Below, one piece after another: positions 52,882 through 64,000 of a stretch of DNA of 64,000 nt. Source of the DNA: Erodium maritimum (Eukaryota; Streptophyta; Magnoliopsida; Geraniales; Geraniaceae). The translations under genes and the position numbers were made by a program. How positions within the stretch are numbered: the first letter of the stretch is position 1; each line of letters opens with the position of its first letter. The stretch covers positions 29,843,825 to 29,907,824 of the forward strand of contig OY997591.1 in the NCBI GenBank assembly GCA_963921825.1, read 5' to 3'. The notes below the pieces were generated by a model, which saw only the letters and a list, made by a program, of their open reading frames with translations, made no database searches and was not told the DNA's origin.

Positions 52882-53906
52882 GGGGAACTTTCAGGTACAA
52901 ACCAATCTTTAAATACGAAATACAAATTAATCCCAACTTTGGAATCGTAGAATACCTAAGGGCTGCGATTTTTGCAATGCTGATTTTTTTTTTCACCAAG
53001 TTTCTTATTTTGATCTTTCCCGCTTCGTTTTAACTCCGATTTAATTATTTCTTGCGCCAAAATTCTTCTTTTTTTCAAGATCTATCTATCAAGTTACATA
53101 TTGGATATGTTTTGAAGCAAAAAAAAACATGTATAAGCAAAAACATAAATTGTTACACGTGCATTAATGTATGTGTTTGCAACTGCATTTGTATTAATAA
53201 GCTAATCTTAATGTATGTGTAAGCTCATCTTAATTTATTAGCTTACACGTACAAAACATACATTCATATTATCTTACACATACAAATGTAGTTGCGAACA
53301 CATACATTAAGGTTAGCTTACACATACAGATGAAAAATGGTAAATACATACATTAAGTTCAGCGTACACATACAAATGAAAATCGTAAGAACATACATTA
53401 AGTTTAACGTACAGATACAACTGAAACAACATGTATTAAGTTTGGCTTACACATACAAATGAAAATGGAAAGAACATACATTGAAAATTGCATAAACATA
53501 CATTAAGTTTAGTGTACACATACAACTGAAAAATACAAAACATGCAGTTGTAAAAACATATATACAAAACATACATTACGATTAGCTTATTAATACAAAT
53601 GCAGTTGCAAGCACATACATTAATGCACGGTTACGATTTGTGTTTTTGCTTGTACAAGTTTTTTTTCTTCAAAACATATTCAGTATGCTACTTGATATAT
53701 AGATCTTGAAAAAAGAAGAATTTTGGCGCAAGAAAAAATTAAATCGGAGTTGAAACGAAACGTGAAAGATCAAAATAAGAAACTTGGTGAAAAAAATATT
53801 AAAAATATCAGCCTTGCGAATCGCGGTTACATGTGATTCCAAGGCTGGAAATTGGTTCGTATTTCGCATAAAATTGGCATGGTCGTACTTGAATATTATC
53901 CTATAT
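52879..53906. mobile_element. Foldback element with about 350-bp inverted arms
   Basis: The left arm (about 52879-53240) and right arm (about 53560-53906) are imperfect reverse complements along their length, with landmarks TTTCACCAAGTTTCTTATTT, CTTGCGCCAAAATTCTTCTT and ATGTTTTGAAG on the left and their complements on the right. The centre (53240-53560) holds five or more units of ACATACATTAAGTTTAGCG and TACACATACAAATGAAAA. No transposase frame. Termini read TATAGGGGAAC and, reversed, TATAGGATAAT. Confidence 0.8.
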
Positions 53907-53915
53907 ATATAGGGG

Positions 53916-56295
53916 TACAATTCATTGTAAATGAAGCTTATGTTGTAAAATGTAAATAGATTGTAATCATTGAGATTAGATGGAAGGATGAGATTAAAAT
54001 AGTCATTAATGACATATATGTAAATATATAGAACTTTAAATCTATTAAGGACATTTTATATGGAATGGGTATATTGGATTTTATTGCTGTAATTTGATTC
54101 TTTTTACGGTTAAAAAATCTGATTTTTTTAATAAATTCGATTTTTTTAATATTTTATTTTATTTGAAAATATTATTTTTTAATATTTTATTTTTGGTAAA
54201 AAATTTTAAAAATATTTAGCTTTTTAATATTACAAATAACTTATTACAGTAATTTATAATTGATATTACAGTAATTTGTGATAAATATTACAGTAATTTG
54301 TTGTCAATATTATAAATAATTTATTATAGTAATTTAAAGTCAATATTACAGTAATTATTAGTTAATATTACAATGCTTTGTAATCAATATTACAGTAATT
54401 CATAATTAATGTTACAAAACTTTATTGTCAATATTACAGTGATTTGTAAGTAATATTACATGACTGGCGAATTACGACCTTACAGAAGAATCTACACATA
54501 CAAATCAGTATAACTCAATGTTACAGCTCCATATAGACATATGGTAAAAAGATTACAACATATTTATAACCTTGTTACAGTATATATTTGATAATGTTAC
54601 AGTCATAATCACATAATTTTATAGTATGACATGACGACATATCTCACACAACACCGAAGCTAACCTACCACACCTCCGAGTCACAACGTTTCAACTCCGG
54701 TTCAATCCCAATTTCAAAAACGAAGAAAAAAAATAAGAGAACAACAGTTGAAAAAAAAATTAGAATAACAAGTTCTATCACACCACAACAAATTAACAAA
54801 ACAAAATGTGTTAATAGTATTTGTTAACATGTGCATACACTTTGTTACAGTATTTATCATACATTATTACAGTATCTAAAACATTTTGATACAGTTTACA
54901 GTTTTATCAAACAAATTGTTAAGAATCTTGATCCATTAATAAAACAATGTATTCAACATGTAGAAATGGACCATAACCTTGGAAGAGATGAACCAGACAT
55001 TTATTGTTGTAAATTACCAATTTTCCAATCAAAAGCTATGAAAAGTAAAGAAAAGCAGACATATCAAATTGAGAGGCTCCAAATACAATCTCAACAAATT
55101 CATCTCCAGCGATGAGCAAAGCATGTGCTATTGAAAATTCAAGTCAATTGAGAATGACGTCAACAAAAAATTGATCTTCAGCTGAAACGATACAACATTA
55201 CAAGATCATGACCGAATACACTCCAAAGAAAAAAACATATAGAAATCATTCAAGTATATGGTTATAACTCTATGAGCAAGTACCTCTTCTACGAGCAATC
55301 CTTCTCGTTCAGCCCCATTAGAAATACAGAAATCAAAACCAAGAGATCACCTGTAATATTATTTTAATGAAATTGTAATAATATTTAATAGAAAAGTGCA
55401 AGTTCTTCACCAAATTACTCCTAACAATGCACAAGTTATACTTCAACTAATTACATAAGTTATAGAAACTAAATCATTTCACTATATGATTAATATATAA
55501 TACGAGAAAGATCATTCTAATTTTTAATAGATTGCATGAATAGAACCATATGTAGAGATAGTTACCTGAGTATAATCATATGAGATCAATCATATTACAT
55601 ATCCAGATAGTAGTTGACTCAAACAAAAGATAAAGCGATTAATTTAATTACACGGTACAGAGAGATGGACTCACCCAACACCACCACACCACTATCGTGT
55701 ACTGCGCCAAACCATATCTTTATTGCTATGGTTAAGAGTTGCGAATGTTTTGTTTTAGGATCCCAACTACGATGTCCTTTCCCCTTCGTTATATGTGGTG
55801 GTTCTGGTGGCTTTACTCGTGGAGGTTCTGACGACTCTACATGCTGCGAGGGTTGTGGATATGCAGATGGGCGACTTGAGCAACTTGGTTCGCGACGACA
55901 GTGACCGTGGCTGCTACTGGGTATCTGGCGGCAAGGAGAGCACGGTGATAGGATGGTGGCTGTGGGTGAACTCAACCAGCAGAGGTTAATCCATTTTTTG
56001 TCCCAATTTATGTGCATATGAGCACAATTCCAATCGTAGGCGGCTGATCTGATTTTTGAGACATTGTTGACGATAATGAAAAAGAAGTGACATAGGGTTA
56101 GGTAAAAATACGTAAGTAAAAGACTCAAATACCCTTTTATGAAAACAAAATGTCAAAAATAAAAATAAAGTTGATAAGATTTACAAAAATGCCATTAGAT
56201 GTGCTGAAAAGATCTAAGCATTTCAATTACTCTCATGTAATGATTGAGATCTATTTACATTTTATAGTATAAGCACCTATTTACAACGGATTGTA
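53916..56295. mobile_element. Second Mutator-like TIR element
   Basis: The left end TACAATTCATTGTAAATG and reversed right end TACAATCCGTTGTAAATA continue with a shared GCTTAT and TAAAATGTAAATAGAT over about 65 bp of imperfect inverted repeat. The right flank is a TA array (56295-56316) and the left flank is CTATATATATAGGGG, so the duplication cannot be read. No transposase was seen. The interior has an ATTACAGTAATTTGTAATCA array (54230-54470) and a GC-richer block (55660-56000) that may be captured gene sequence, as in the element at 34304-36140. Confidence 0.6.
54230..54470. repeat. ATTACAGTAATTTGTAATCA-type minisatellite
   Basis: Nine or more units of 20-25 bp lie inside the second Mutator-like element. 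The core is shared with the repeat at 35170-35400 inside the first. Confidence 0.8.
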
Positions 56296-56745
56296 TATAT
56301 ATATATATATATATACTATACATAAATAAGTTCACAATAATAAACCTAATAGTAAGTCAATTACAATTAAAAAGTTGTATGGTCATAACTCATAAGCCCG
56401 TAATACCACACAATTTATTCGGGTTAATTGATCATTAAAAAAACAAACTTGAAAGGGATTACTTTTACTTGGTTGTTACTTAATTTTAGGATTGTTGTAT
56501 CTTGATATTTGAGACGTGATTTTTTTTTTCTGTAATTTCATATTTTTTTAGTACTTAAAATTTATATGGAATTGTTACTTAAATACAAAAAAAAAAAATT
56601 GTCTTATAATCCACATGTCATGTGAATAAATTGGGTAGGTAATACCCGATCCGAACAGGTAGAGATCGGGTAGGGTATTAACCGGGTATTGATCAAATAT
56701 AAGTAAGGTATAGGTAGTAGGTATTAAAATCGGGTAGGACACGTG
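56296..56745. other. TA array and hAT-like flank before the Gypsy element
   Basis: TA repeats at 56295-56316, then AT-rich sequence without genes, then the GGGTA/ACCCG-rich hAT-like segment (56630-56745). The last five bases, ACGTG (56741-56745), should be the target duplication of the Gypsy element. Confidence 0.5.
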
Positions 56746-59700
56746 TGTCACGCCCCAATTTCAGCGAACCGAAACTAGGAACGCGAACGTTTAGAAAGTT
56801 ACAAGACTGAAACCTGTTTTCGATAAATCACCTATAAAGTCAGTTTAGTTCCACAAAAGAATAAAATTTACACCTCAAAATAAAAGTCCCACACTTGGGC
56901 AAAACGAGATACACGTCTCTAGACTCAAACACCCAGCAACCCGCTTCAAGCTCTTCAAGCTTCAGAAGCTCACCTAATCCAGACTACGAACGGTACCTGT
57001 AGGAAAAGCAGCTAGGGGTGAGCGTTTGCTCACCACCACAGATAACATACTGACTACGGCATAATTAGTAGACAAAGCCGATGACACTAACAACGACTCA
57101 AAGACACACGCACGACCAGTCTTTTCCTCAACTGACTCAACACTCGGATACGTTAAGTAGACCCCACACTACGATCGACGACCTCCTCCAAGACACGACT
57201 GACCACACAATACCAAACAAGATCACAAAGGATCGCAAACCGGCTGCTCAGTAACCAAACTCTGTCTCTCGCCCTTTACCGATCATAGACGTGGTCAGGC
57301 GGTCGACCTGTCGCGCAACTTCTCCCGATCCCAGTCGGGAGGCTAACCCACAACCTCTCCGCTTCACCCGATCCCAGTCGGATGGTTAGCCACACCCGCG
57401 CGTCCTTCCCCCGATCCCAGTCGGGGAGCTAGCCCACAACCCCTCCGCTTCTCCCGATCCCAGTCGGGAGGCTAGCTACACCATACAACCTCCACCAGTA
57501 ACCAGTAACCAATCACAATCACAAACAAGTTCAAACAGACAGTAACGACACCGGTGACAACTCCACAGGCACTCAAGGCCGACAAGACACCAACAACCAA
57601 ACACAGGTTTAACAACCCTACGGGCCCTCATGGCCACCCAAGACACCAATGGTAAGGTACGGGTTCATAACTCCACGGGCACTCACGGCCACCAAAACAC
57701 CAAAACGACAACACGGCTCTCATGGCCACCCAAGACTCAACAATAAATAACACGGGCTCTCAAGGCCACCCAAACTCAACAACAATTAACACACAACAAC
57801 CTCCGGGCATGGTCATATGCCTCCAGTAACACAGTTAACGCTAAGTTTTCTGCTCCTACGACACTACTAAGTGTCACATGCATTTCCAGTATTCGCTACA
57901 TTCCCGTATCATGCATTTCTAATATTCGACAACCTAAATACCCACGACACCCCGGTGCCACATGCAATTCTACAGTTAACTTTCCCTAGTCAGGGCCGAG
58001 ATCCGGCTACTTTTCCCTACCTCGAAAGCAACTCTAGAAGCGCTCCACTAGACCCGAGATGAATCGCAGTCACTCGCCGAGCCTCCCTTTGCCTCGGTCC
58101 GCAGCACGATCTAAAAGAACACAGATTTAACTCACTTTAAACTAGTGCGAACCGGTCGAAAATAAATAACTCAGAGCCCAAAAATAATAACGGTTCCGCC
58201 GTTAAGTTAACGGCTACGATTTGTCCATTTTAAACTTGACAGTTGTCGTTTACACTCGAGCGGGATAAAAGTCGGGTTACGACGGATCGGGTTCGAGCAT
58301 CCGCGCACCGAACCCAGGTTTGATCTAAACCCAGTTTAAACCCCTTTTTAACTTAAAACCGTCGTTGAACACCCTTGCTTTAATTAATTCCGTCTTTGAT
58401 TTTAAAACAAAACGGTTTCCTTCCGTTCGTTTCCAAACTCGATATTTTGGTCCAGAACCCTTATAAAGTCGATTTGATTTCGTTTCCCCCCTTTTTGATT
58501 AACTTAACTCGAGTCTAACTTTAATAAACGACTTTCGTTTTAAAACGCGTTAAACTTAACCCGACCTAGTTTTAACGATAACGATTTTCTTTATGTCCAA
58601 ACGATAAGGATCTAACACTTATAACACTTAAACTAAAGTCGATTTTCGATTTACAACCAGTTTTAATCCTTCCTTTTTCACCCTTAACAGATCAAAAAAA
58701 AAACGTAAATGACAAAAATAATAATAACTTAAAATTTGAAGTTCTTTACAGATCTTTACATTTCAGATTTTACAAAAGTCCTTTAAACAACACCGGATCT
58801 ACGTTTTTCTGTTCTGTTCCCTTCCATTTCGGGAGCTCCGTTCCATCCCGGCCGGATCTGAACGAACTCGGGAACGGGAAAGCAAAGACGAAGAAGAACG
58901 GGGTCGGTTAGGTGCGGCCGACCACCGGCGCCGGTCGGCCGAGATTCCACGGACCGAGAACTCACCGTAAAGGGGACGGTGGCGGGCGGTGGAGATCGGC
59001 GGCGGGAGCGGCGGTGGACGGCGGTGGACGGCGGCGCACGGCGGCGTCGGCGCGGGTCCGGACGGCTCGTCCCGTTCCGGATCTGACGAGCTCGCCGGCA
59101 ACGGCGGGAGCTCGGGTCCGAACGGCTCGGGATGGGGAGATCGGAGACGGCGGTGGACGGTCGGAGCTCGGGATGAGACCGGTGGTCGGAGCTGGTGCGG
59201 AAGACGACGGAGGAGGGTGAAGCAGCTCGGCTGGGACGTGGTCGGACGGAGATGGAAGGTCGGGGTTCGGCCGGGACGTGGTCGGAGACGGGCGTGGTCG
59301 GACGGAGATGGAAGGTCGGGGTTCGGCCGGGACGTAGTTGGAGACGGGCGTGGTCGGACGGAGGAGAGGGAGGTCGGGGTTCGGCAGGGACGGCGGCCGG
59401 AGCGATGGCGGCCGGTGCCGGTCTCGCCGGAGAAGACGAGAGAGGAGAGAGAGGGAGGTCGGAGTTCGGCAGGGACGGCGGCCGGAGCGATGGCGGCCGG
59501 TGCCGGTCTCGCCGGAGAAGACGAGAGAGGAGAGAGAGGGAGGTGAGATCGGGTAGAGAGAGAGAGAGGAGAGGGTGAATGGAGGCTGTTGAGAGAAAAT
59601 GAGACTGAAACCCTAGGGTTTCAGTCTTATAAAGGGGGTGGGTTTTTGGGCCAGCCCCTTTTGGGCCTCAGGGGACAACCGGGCCGAGGGTGGCTGGGCT

Positions 59701-59845
59701 GGGTTGGGCCTGCGCGCCTGGCCTGGTCCAGACCTGCTCCCCTTAGTTTTTTTTTTTTTTTTTTTTTTTGCACTCGTTTCAAAAACTTACCCTAAGGTTT
59801 TTCGTTTTCAAATTAATACCTTAAAGAAACGAAGCGGTTTTTACA
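56746..59845 (-). repeat. 3' LTR of the minus-strand Gypsy element (LTR E)
   Basis: On the minus strand it runs from TGTAAAAACCGC to GGGGCGTGACA, about 3.1 kb. It shares the family's order of blocks with LTRs A-D: the palindrome block (57018-57033), AGTCGGGAGGCTAGC-type repeats (57330-57480) in the satellite slot, and the GGCCACCCAAGAC repeats (57600-57790). It differs in its start and in a very GC-rich segment (58780-59560). On the minus strand CTTTATAAGACTG (about 59628) is a plausible TATA box, followed by a CT-rich leader. Confidence 0.9.
59220..59550. repeat. GC-rich minisatellite in LTR E
   Basis: Two kinds of unit: GACGGAGATGGAAGGTCGGG with GTTCGGCCGGGACGT (three copies, 59240-59390) and a roughly 87-bp unit with GGGACGGCGGCCGGAGCGAT (two near-identical copies, 59386-59550). 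Open frames of up to 185 codons here are a result of GC content and repeats. Confidence 0.85.
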
Positions 59846-59860
59846 ATCTACCCTCCTTAA
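59846..59860 (-). other. Polypurine tract of the minus-strand Gypsy element
   Basis: On the minus strand TAAGGAGGGTAGAT immediately precedes the LTR start TGTAAAAACC. Confidence 0.8.
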
Positions 59861-59880
59861 AGGAATTTCGCCCACGAAAT

Positions 59881-62800
59881 TTAAAACAGCGTACCTCGGG
59901 AAACGAACAAGGCGAGATACTTCGCGCGAACCTCGTCCTCGCGCTCCCAAGTCGATTCAGCCCCGTGGTGCTTCCACTGCACTCGTACCAAATAGATAAT
60001 CTTGCCTCCCCGCAGAATCTGCTCCCGCGTGTCTATAATCCGAACCGGCTGCTCCTCATAGGAGACATCATCAGCCACCTCGATATCTGTCCACTCGATG
60101 ACGTGGGAGGGGTCTGCATTGTACTGCCGCAACTGAGACACGTGGAAGACGTCATGGACTCTCCCAAGTTGCGGTGGCAACGCCAGACGATATGCCACTG
60201 TTCCCACTCTGCCCAAAATCTGGAACGGGCCAATGTACCTCGGAGCCAACTTGCCCCCGCTTCGCCTGAACCGCACCGGCCCCTTCCTCGGGCTCACCTT
60301 CAGGAACACGTGATCCCCGACTGCAAACTCAAGGGGTCGACGTCGCCTGTCGGCATAACTCTTCTGTCGGCTCTGTGCTGTCCTCAGCCGATCGCGGATC
60401 AGTGCGACTTTCTCCGTCGTCTCTCTGACAAGATTTGGCCCCAGCAGACTCTTGTCCCCCACCTCTGCCCAACACACTGGTGACCGACACGGCCTCCCAT
60501 ACAACGCTTCGAACGGTGCCATCCCGATACTGGCCTGGAAGCTGTTGTTGTAGGCGAACTCGGCCAAAGGCAGGTGGGTTTCCCAAGATCCCCTGAAATC
60601 CAGCACACATGCTCGCAGCATGTCCTCCAAGATCTGAATGGTACGCTCAGACTGACCGTCCGTCTGGGGATGATGTGCTGTACTGAGTAGCACCTCGGTC
60701 CCCAATGCCTTCTGCAGACTCGGCCAAAACCTGGACGTGAAGCGGGGATCCCTGTCAGACACTATCGACACCGGGACCCCGTGGAGACGCACTATCTCCT
60801 GGATATACAAACTGCTCAACTTGTCGACCGGGTCCGTCATCCTCATAGCCAGAAAGTGGGCCGACTTAGTCAACCGGTCGACTACCACCCACACGGCGTC
60901 GTTTCCCTTGGGCGATCTCGGTAGTCCACATACGAAGTCCATCGTAATGTGTTCCCACTTCCACTGAGCAATCGGTAGTGGCTGTAACAATCCCGCTGGA
61001 CGCTGATGCTCGGCCTTCACCTGCTGACAGACAAGGCATCTCGATACAAACTCTGCGACTGCTCTCCTCATACCGCGCCACCAGTAGTGCCGTCTGAGGT
61101 CACGGTACATCTTGGTGCCCCCCGGATGCACGGTGAGACGCGAATGGTGTGCCTCTCGTAACACGGCGTCTCTACAGTTAACCGGTACGAATAGCCCCCC
61201 GCGGTATCGTAGTCCCCAATCAGTGCTGTCCTGCCAACCCACCACCTCGTCACCCCTGACGACTCTCTCGCGTATCTCTGATGCTTCGACGTCCTCTGTC
61301 TGCGCCTCCAGCACTTGGGCAAGCAGTGAGGGCTGAGCCACTAGTGAGCACATGGCAACACCGCCAGTAACCTCCTCTAGCTCAAGCCCGAATGTGCTCA
61401 GCTCCCCCATCATGCCCCACTCTCGGACAGATATGCTGGCGAGGCTCGGAGCCGACTTCCTACTCAAGGCGTCGGCGACAACGTTCGCCTTGCCTGGGTG
61501 GTAGTGTAGCTTGAAGTCGTACTCCTCAAGTAGTTCCATCCACCGTCGCTGACGCATGTTCAGGTCTCGCTGGGAAAATATGTACTTGAGGCTCTTGTGA
61601 TCCGAGAACACCTGAAACCCCTCGCCGTACAGATAATATCGCCAGCTCTTCAGTGCAAACACGACTGCTGCTAGCTCCAAGTCGTGGGTAGGATAGTTGC
61701 GCTCGTGTATCTTCAACTGCCTGGAGCCATAAGCCACAACTCTGCCCGACTGCATCAGCACGCAGCCCAGTCCCTCTCCGGACGCATCGCAGTAAACATC
61801 ATAACCAATTCCTCGCTCGGGCACCACTAACACTGGAGCTGTAGTCAGCCGAGTCTTCAGCTCCGCGAACGCACGCTCACAGTCGTCTGTCCACACGAAT
61901 CCGACACCCTTGCGCGTCAACAGAGTCATCGGTGCGGCTAGTCGTGCAAAATCTTGGACAAATCGCCTATAGTAGCCTGCCAATCCCAGAAAGCTGCGGA
62001 TCTCGAAAACACTCGTGGGCCGTGCCCACTTCGAGACCGCGTCGATCTTCGACGGATCGACCAGGATACCGTCACGGGATACAATGTGGCCGAGGAACCT
62101 CACCTCAGAGAGCCAGAACCCGCACTTCTCCCGGTTGGCATATAGCTGATGCTTGCGCAGCAGTGTTAGAACAGCCCTCAGATGGGCCTTATGCGCTGCC
62201 TCGTTCTGCGAATATATCAGGATGTCGTCCACAAATACCACCACAAACTGATCTAGGTACGGCCGGAAGATGCTGTTCATCAGGTCCATGAACGCTGCTG
62301 GCGCGTTCGTCAGTCCGAATGGCATCACTAGGAACTCGTAGTGCCCATAGCGTGTCCGGAATGCAGTCTTTGCGACGTCTCCCTCACGGACTCGCAACTG
62401 ATAATAACCGGATCGTAGATCGATCTTCGAGAAGTGAGTCGCCCCTCTCAACTGGTCGAACAAGTCGTCGATCCTCGGCATCGGGTACCGGTTCTTCACC
62501 GTAACCCGGTTTAGCTTCCGGTAATCTATACACATCCGTAGCTCTCCACTCTTCTTCTTCACGAAGAGTGCTGGTGCTCCCCACGGCGATGTACTCGGAC
62601 GGATAAACCCCTTCTGCTGAAGCTCCCCCAGCTGACGCTTCAGCTCAGTTAACTCGGCCGGTGCAAACCTGTAAGGCGCCATCGATATCGCCGCCGCTCC
62701 CGGCACTAGGTCAATCCCGAACTCCACCTCACGAATTGGTGGAAGCCCGCTCAACTCCTCAGGAAAGACCTCGGGGAACTCGCATACCACTCTCGGTAAC

Positions 62801-64000
62801 TCTCGGCTCTGCACAGTCGGTACTTCCTCCTCTGCGGACAACGCCGACAGGAGGACCCCACTCTTACTTCCCAGCACGCACGTCACCTTCGTACCGCCCA
62901 CTGTCACTGTCACTCGTCGTCTATAGCAATCGATGTTGGCTCGGTACCTCGACAGCCAATCCATACCCAAAATCACATCAAAGGTAGTCATCCCCAACAC
63001 GAGAAGATCCCCAGGGCAAGGACAGTCTGCGACTCTAATCTCGCAGGCACGACATACTCTAGTCAACGATGCACCACCCCCAACTGGGGTGTCCAGGCAT
63101 AGAGGTGGGCTCAACGGCTCTAAGCTCAACCCCAACCTCTCGGCACAACCCGACGAAATAAAAGAGTGCGACGCCCCGGTATCAAACAAGAATAAAGCCC
63201 ATAAGTGATACAATAAACACGTACCCTGGATGGTCTCGCGGTACGTGTTAGGTCCTGGGGCTCTGGAGTCGGTGACTGCATAGACTCTCCCCTGCGAGGC
63301 CTGCTGCCTTTGACCCGGCGCGCTGGCCGCTGAATGCCTGTGACTCTGCTGCTGTCTCGGAACCGGTGCGCTCGTAGAAGGCTGTGACGGTCTGGACTGC
63401 TGACCCTGACGAGGACGTCCCCTGGGCGACTGTACGGTCCGCGACTGCTGCGGTCGCTGCGCTGATGTTGCCCTCGACAGCTCACGGCACCATGCAATGG
63501 TGTGCCCAACCTGGCCGCATCGAAAACAGCTGATCTCGTTGGCTCTCGACTCCGTGCCCTGGCTGGTCCGGCTAGTCGCTGGCCGCGCCGTAGGTACTCC
63601 TTCCATCGGGCACTCGCGACGGAAGTGGCCTTGCTGCCCGCAAGTAAAGCACGCCGGCGCCCTCTCTGGTGCGACTGGCCCAACTGCTGCCACTGAACTC
63701 CGCTGTCTCGATCCACTCTGATGAGGCGGTGGTCGGAAGGATCCCGCGGTCCTTTGCCTCCGCGAGTCTCGTGAGTCTGACGGTCCGGTCCAACTGATCG
63801 GCCGAGGTCGGACCTCACGGCCCCTGGCTGCATCCCGGATGCCCTGCTCCACTGTAGCCGCGGTGTCCACTAGATCGGTATACTTCCGTATCCTCAAGGC
63901 GAGAACCTGGTTCCGGATGCCCAGCCTCAGTCCGTCCTGGAACCGTAGGCAACGGTTCGTCTCGCTCGACACCATCTCAGGCGCGAATCTGGCCAAGGCT
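59881..64000 (-). CDS. Intact gag-pol of a Tekay-like Gypsy element (partial)
   Basis: An open frame of at least 1371 codons running off the window's right edge. In residues counted from 63996: late gag with two CCHC knuckles ([14 protein letters not shown] at 117-129 and [14 protein letters not shown] at 157-170), aspartic protease ([10 protein letters not shown], Asp 272), reverse transcriptase ([20 protein letters not shown]; catalytic FVDD at 588-591), RNase H (YCDASGEG, Asp 737), integrase with zinc-binding HH-CC (about 950-990) and DDE core (Asp 1020, Asp 1081, Glu 1117), and a C-terminal chromodomain-like tail (about 1300-1365, [10 protein letters not shown] to [17 protein letters not shown]). 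No stop or frameshift. It could supply proteins to deleted relatives such as 6582-16064. Confidence 0.95.
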   Translation of the reverse strand, partial: ALARFAPEMVSSETNRCLRFQDGLRLGIRNQVLALRIRKYTDLVDTAATVEQGIRDAARGREVRPRPISWTGPSDSRDSRRQRTAGSFRPPPHQSGSRQRSSVAAVGPVAPERAPACFTCGQQGHFRRECPMEGVPTARPATSRTSQGTESRANEISCFRCGQVGHTIAWCRELSRATSAQRPQQSRTVQSPRGRPRQGQQSRPSQPSTSAPVPRQQQSHRHSAASAPGQRQQASQGRVYAVTDSRAPGPNTYRETIQGTCLLYHLWALFLFDTGASHSFISSGCAERLGLSLEPLSPPLCLDTPVGGGASLTRVCRACEIRVADCPCPGDLLVLGMTTFDVILGMDWLSRYRANIDCYRRRVTVTVGGTKVTCVLGSKSGVLLSALSAEEEVPTVQSRELPRVVCEFPEVFPEELSGLPPIREVEFGIDLVPGAAAISMAPYRFAPAELTELKRQLGELQQKGFIRPSTSPWGAPALFVKKKSGELRMCIDYRKLNRVTVKNRYPMPRIDDLFDQLRGATHFSKIDLRSGYYQLRVREGDVAKTAFRTRYGHYEFLVMPFGLTNAPAAFMDLMNSIFRPYLDQFVVVFVDDILIYSQNEAAHKAHLRAVLTLLRKHQLYANREKCGFWLSEVRFLGHIVSRDGILVDPSKIDAVSKWARPTSVFEIRSFLGLAGYYRRFVQDFARLAAPMTLLTRKGVGFVWTDDCERAFAELKTRLTTAPVLVVPERGIGYDVYCDASGEGLGCVLMQSGRVVAYGSRQLKIHERNYPTHDLELAAVVFALKSWRYYLYGEGFQVFSDHKSLKYIFSQRDLNMRQRRWMELLEEYDFKLHYHPGKANVVADALSRKSAPSLASISVREWGMMGELSTFGLELEEVTGGVAMCSLVAQPSLLAQVLEAQTEDVEASEIRERVVRGDEVVGWQDSTDWGLRYRGGLFVPVNCRDAVLREAHHSRLTVHPGGTKMYRDLRRHYWWRGMRRAVAEFVSRCLVCQQVKAEHQRPAGLLQPLPIAQWKWEHITMDFVCGLPRSPKGNDAVWVVVDRLTKSAHFLAMRMTDPVDKLSSLYIQEIVRLHGVPVSIVSDRDPRFTSRFWPSLQKALGTEVLLSTAHHPQTDGQSERTIQILEDMLRACVLDFRGSWETHLPLAEFAYNNSFQASIGMAPFEALYGRPCRSPVCWAEVGDKSLLGPNLVRETTEKVALIRDRLRTAQSRQKSYADRRRRPLEFAVGDHVFLKVSPRKGPVRFRRSGGKLAPRYIGPFQILGRVGTVAYRLALPPQLGRVHDVFHVSQLRQYNADPSHVIEWTDIEVADDVSYEEQPVRIIDTREQILRGGKIIYLVRVQWKHHGAESTWEREDEVRAKYLALFVSRGTLF

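Noticed and set aside
55619-56128. 169-codon minus-strand frame
   Set aside because: It lies inside a Mutator-like element, starts in AT-rich sequence and has no recognised domain; at most it includes a captured gene piece, which I note with the element.
58912-59578. Several overlapping Arg/Gly-rich open frames of 72-185 codons
   Set aside because: They come from GC-rich minisatellites inside LTR E, in several frames at once, without recognisable domains.

Overview
This window looks like eudicot plant nuclear DNA. Two intron-bearing host genes sit in a sea of LTR retrotransposons, DNA-transposon derivatives and an integrated plant pararetrovirus. The species cannot be named from the sequence. 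Plant origin is shown by a SUN-domain nuclear-envelope gene of the plant type, a type I inositol polyphosphate 5-phosphatase with GT-AG introns, initiator-tRNA-Met primer sites in the retroelements, and caulimovirid genes.

Layout. (1) 1-16300 is a nest. A decayed Ty1/Copia element on the minus strand (pieces 1393-2586, 5875-6581 and 16065-16300) is split by members of one Ty3/Gypsy family (Tekay/Del-like, LTRs of about 3 kb): an LTR end (1-1392), a solo LTR with an ATTAA duplication (2587-5874), and a complete but coding-defective element with a GTGTG duplication and near-identical LTRs (6582-16064). (2) 16911-25689 is an endogenous caulimovirid. A genome-length unit (about 7.4 kb) carries open movement, coat, protease-RT-RNase H and two unassigned genes. 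Its 3' kilobase is repeated as a near-perfect inverted repeat, and TA microsatellites lie at both outer ends. (3) 25690-26770 holds a Copia leader, primer site and LTR on the minus strand, perhaps the 5' end of the Copia in region 1. (4) 26771-29503 is a decayed plus-strand Copia, followed by an AT-rich palindromic tract. (5) 33308-42790 is a host gene island: a 5-phosphatase gene (9 coding exons, one intron holding a Mutator-like element with a perfect 9-bp duplication) and a two-exon SUN gene, both on the minus strand. (6) 43150-47484 is a small Copia inserted about 360 bp upstream of the SUN start codon. (7) 47485-56745 is a patchwork of gene fragments (PWI-like, leucine-rich repeat), an LTR-like sequence with a nested hAT-like element, a foldback element, a second Mutator-like element and one end of a hAT-like element. 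(8) 56746-64000 is a Gypsy element on the minus strand with its 3' LTR and an apparently intact gag-pol running off the window.

How parts relate. The internally deleted Gypsy element at 6582-16064 keeps LTRs, primer site and polypurine tract but lacks most of RT, all of RNase H and the integrase core. It therefore probably moved using proteins from relatives such as the open gag-pol at 59881-64000. The viral insertion carries its pregenomic promoter inside the arms of its own inverted repeat, so it could yield double-stranded RNA. The turn of that repeat falls in the viral primer-binding site, which suggests it arose at the discontinuity of reverse-transcribed viral DNA.
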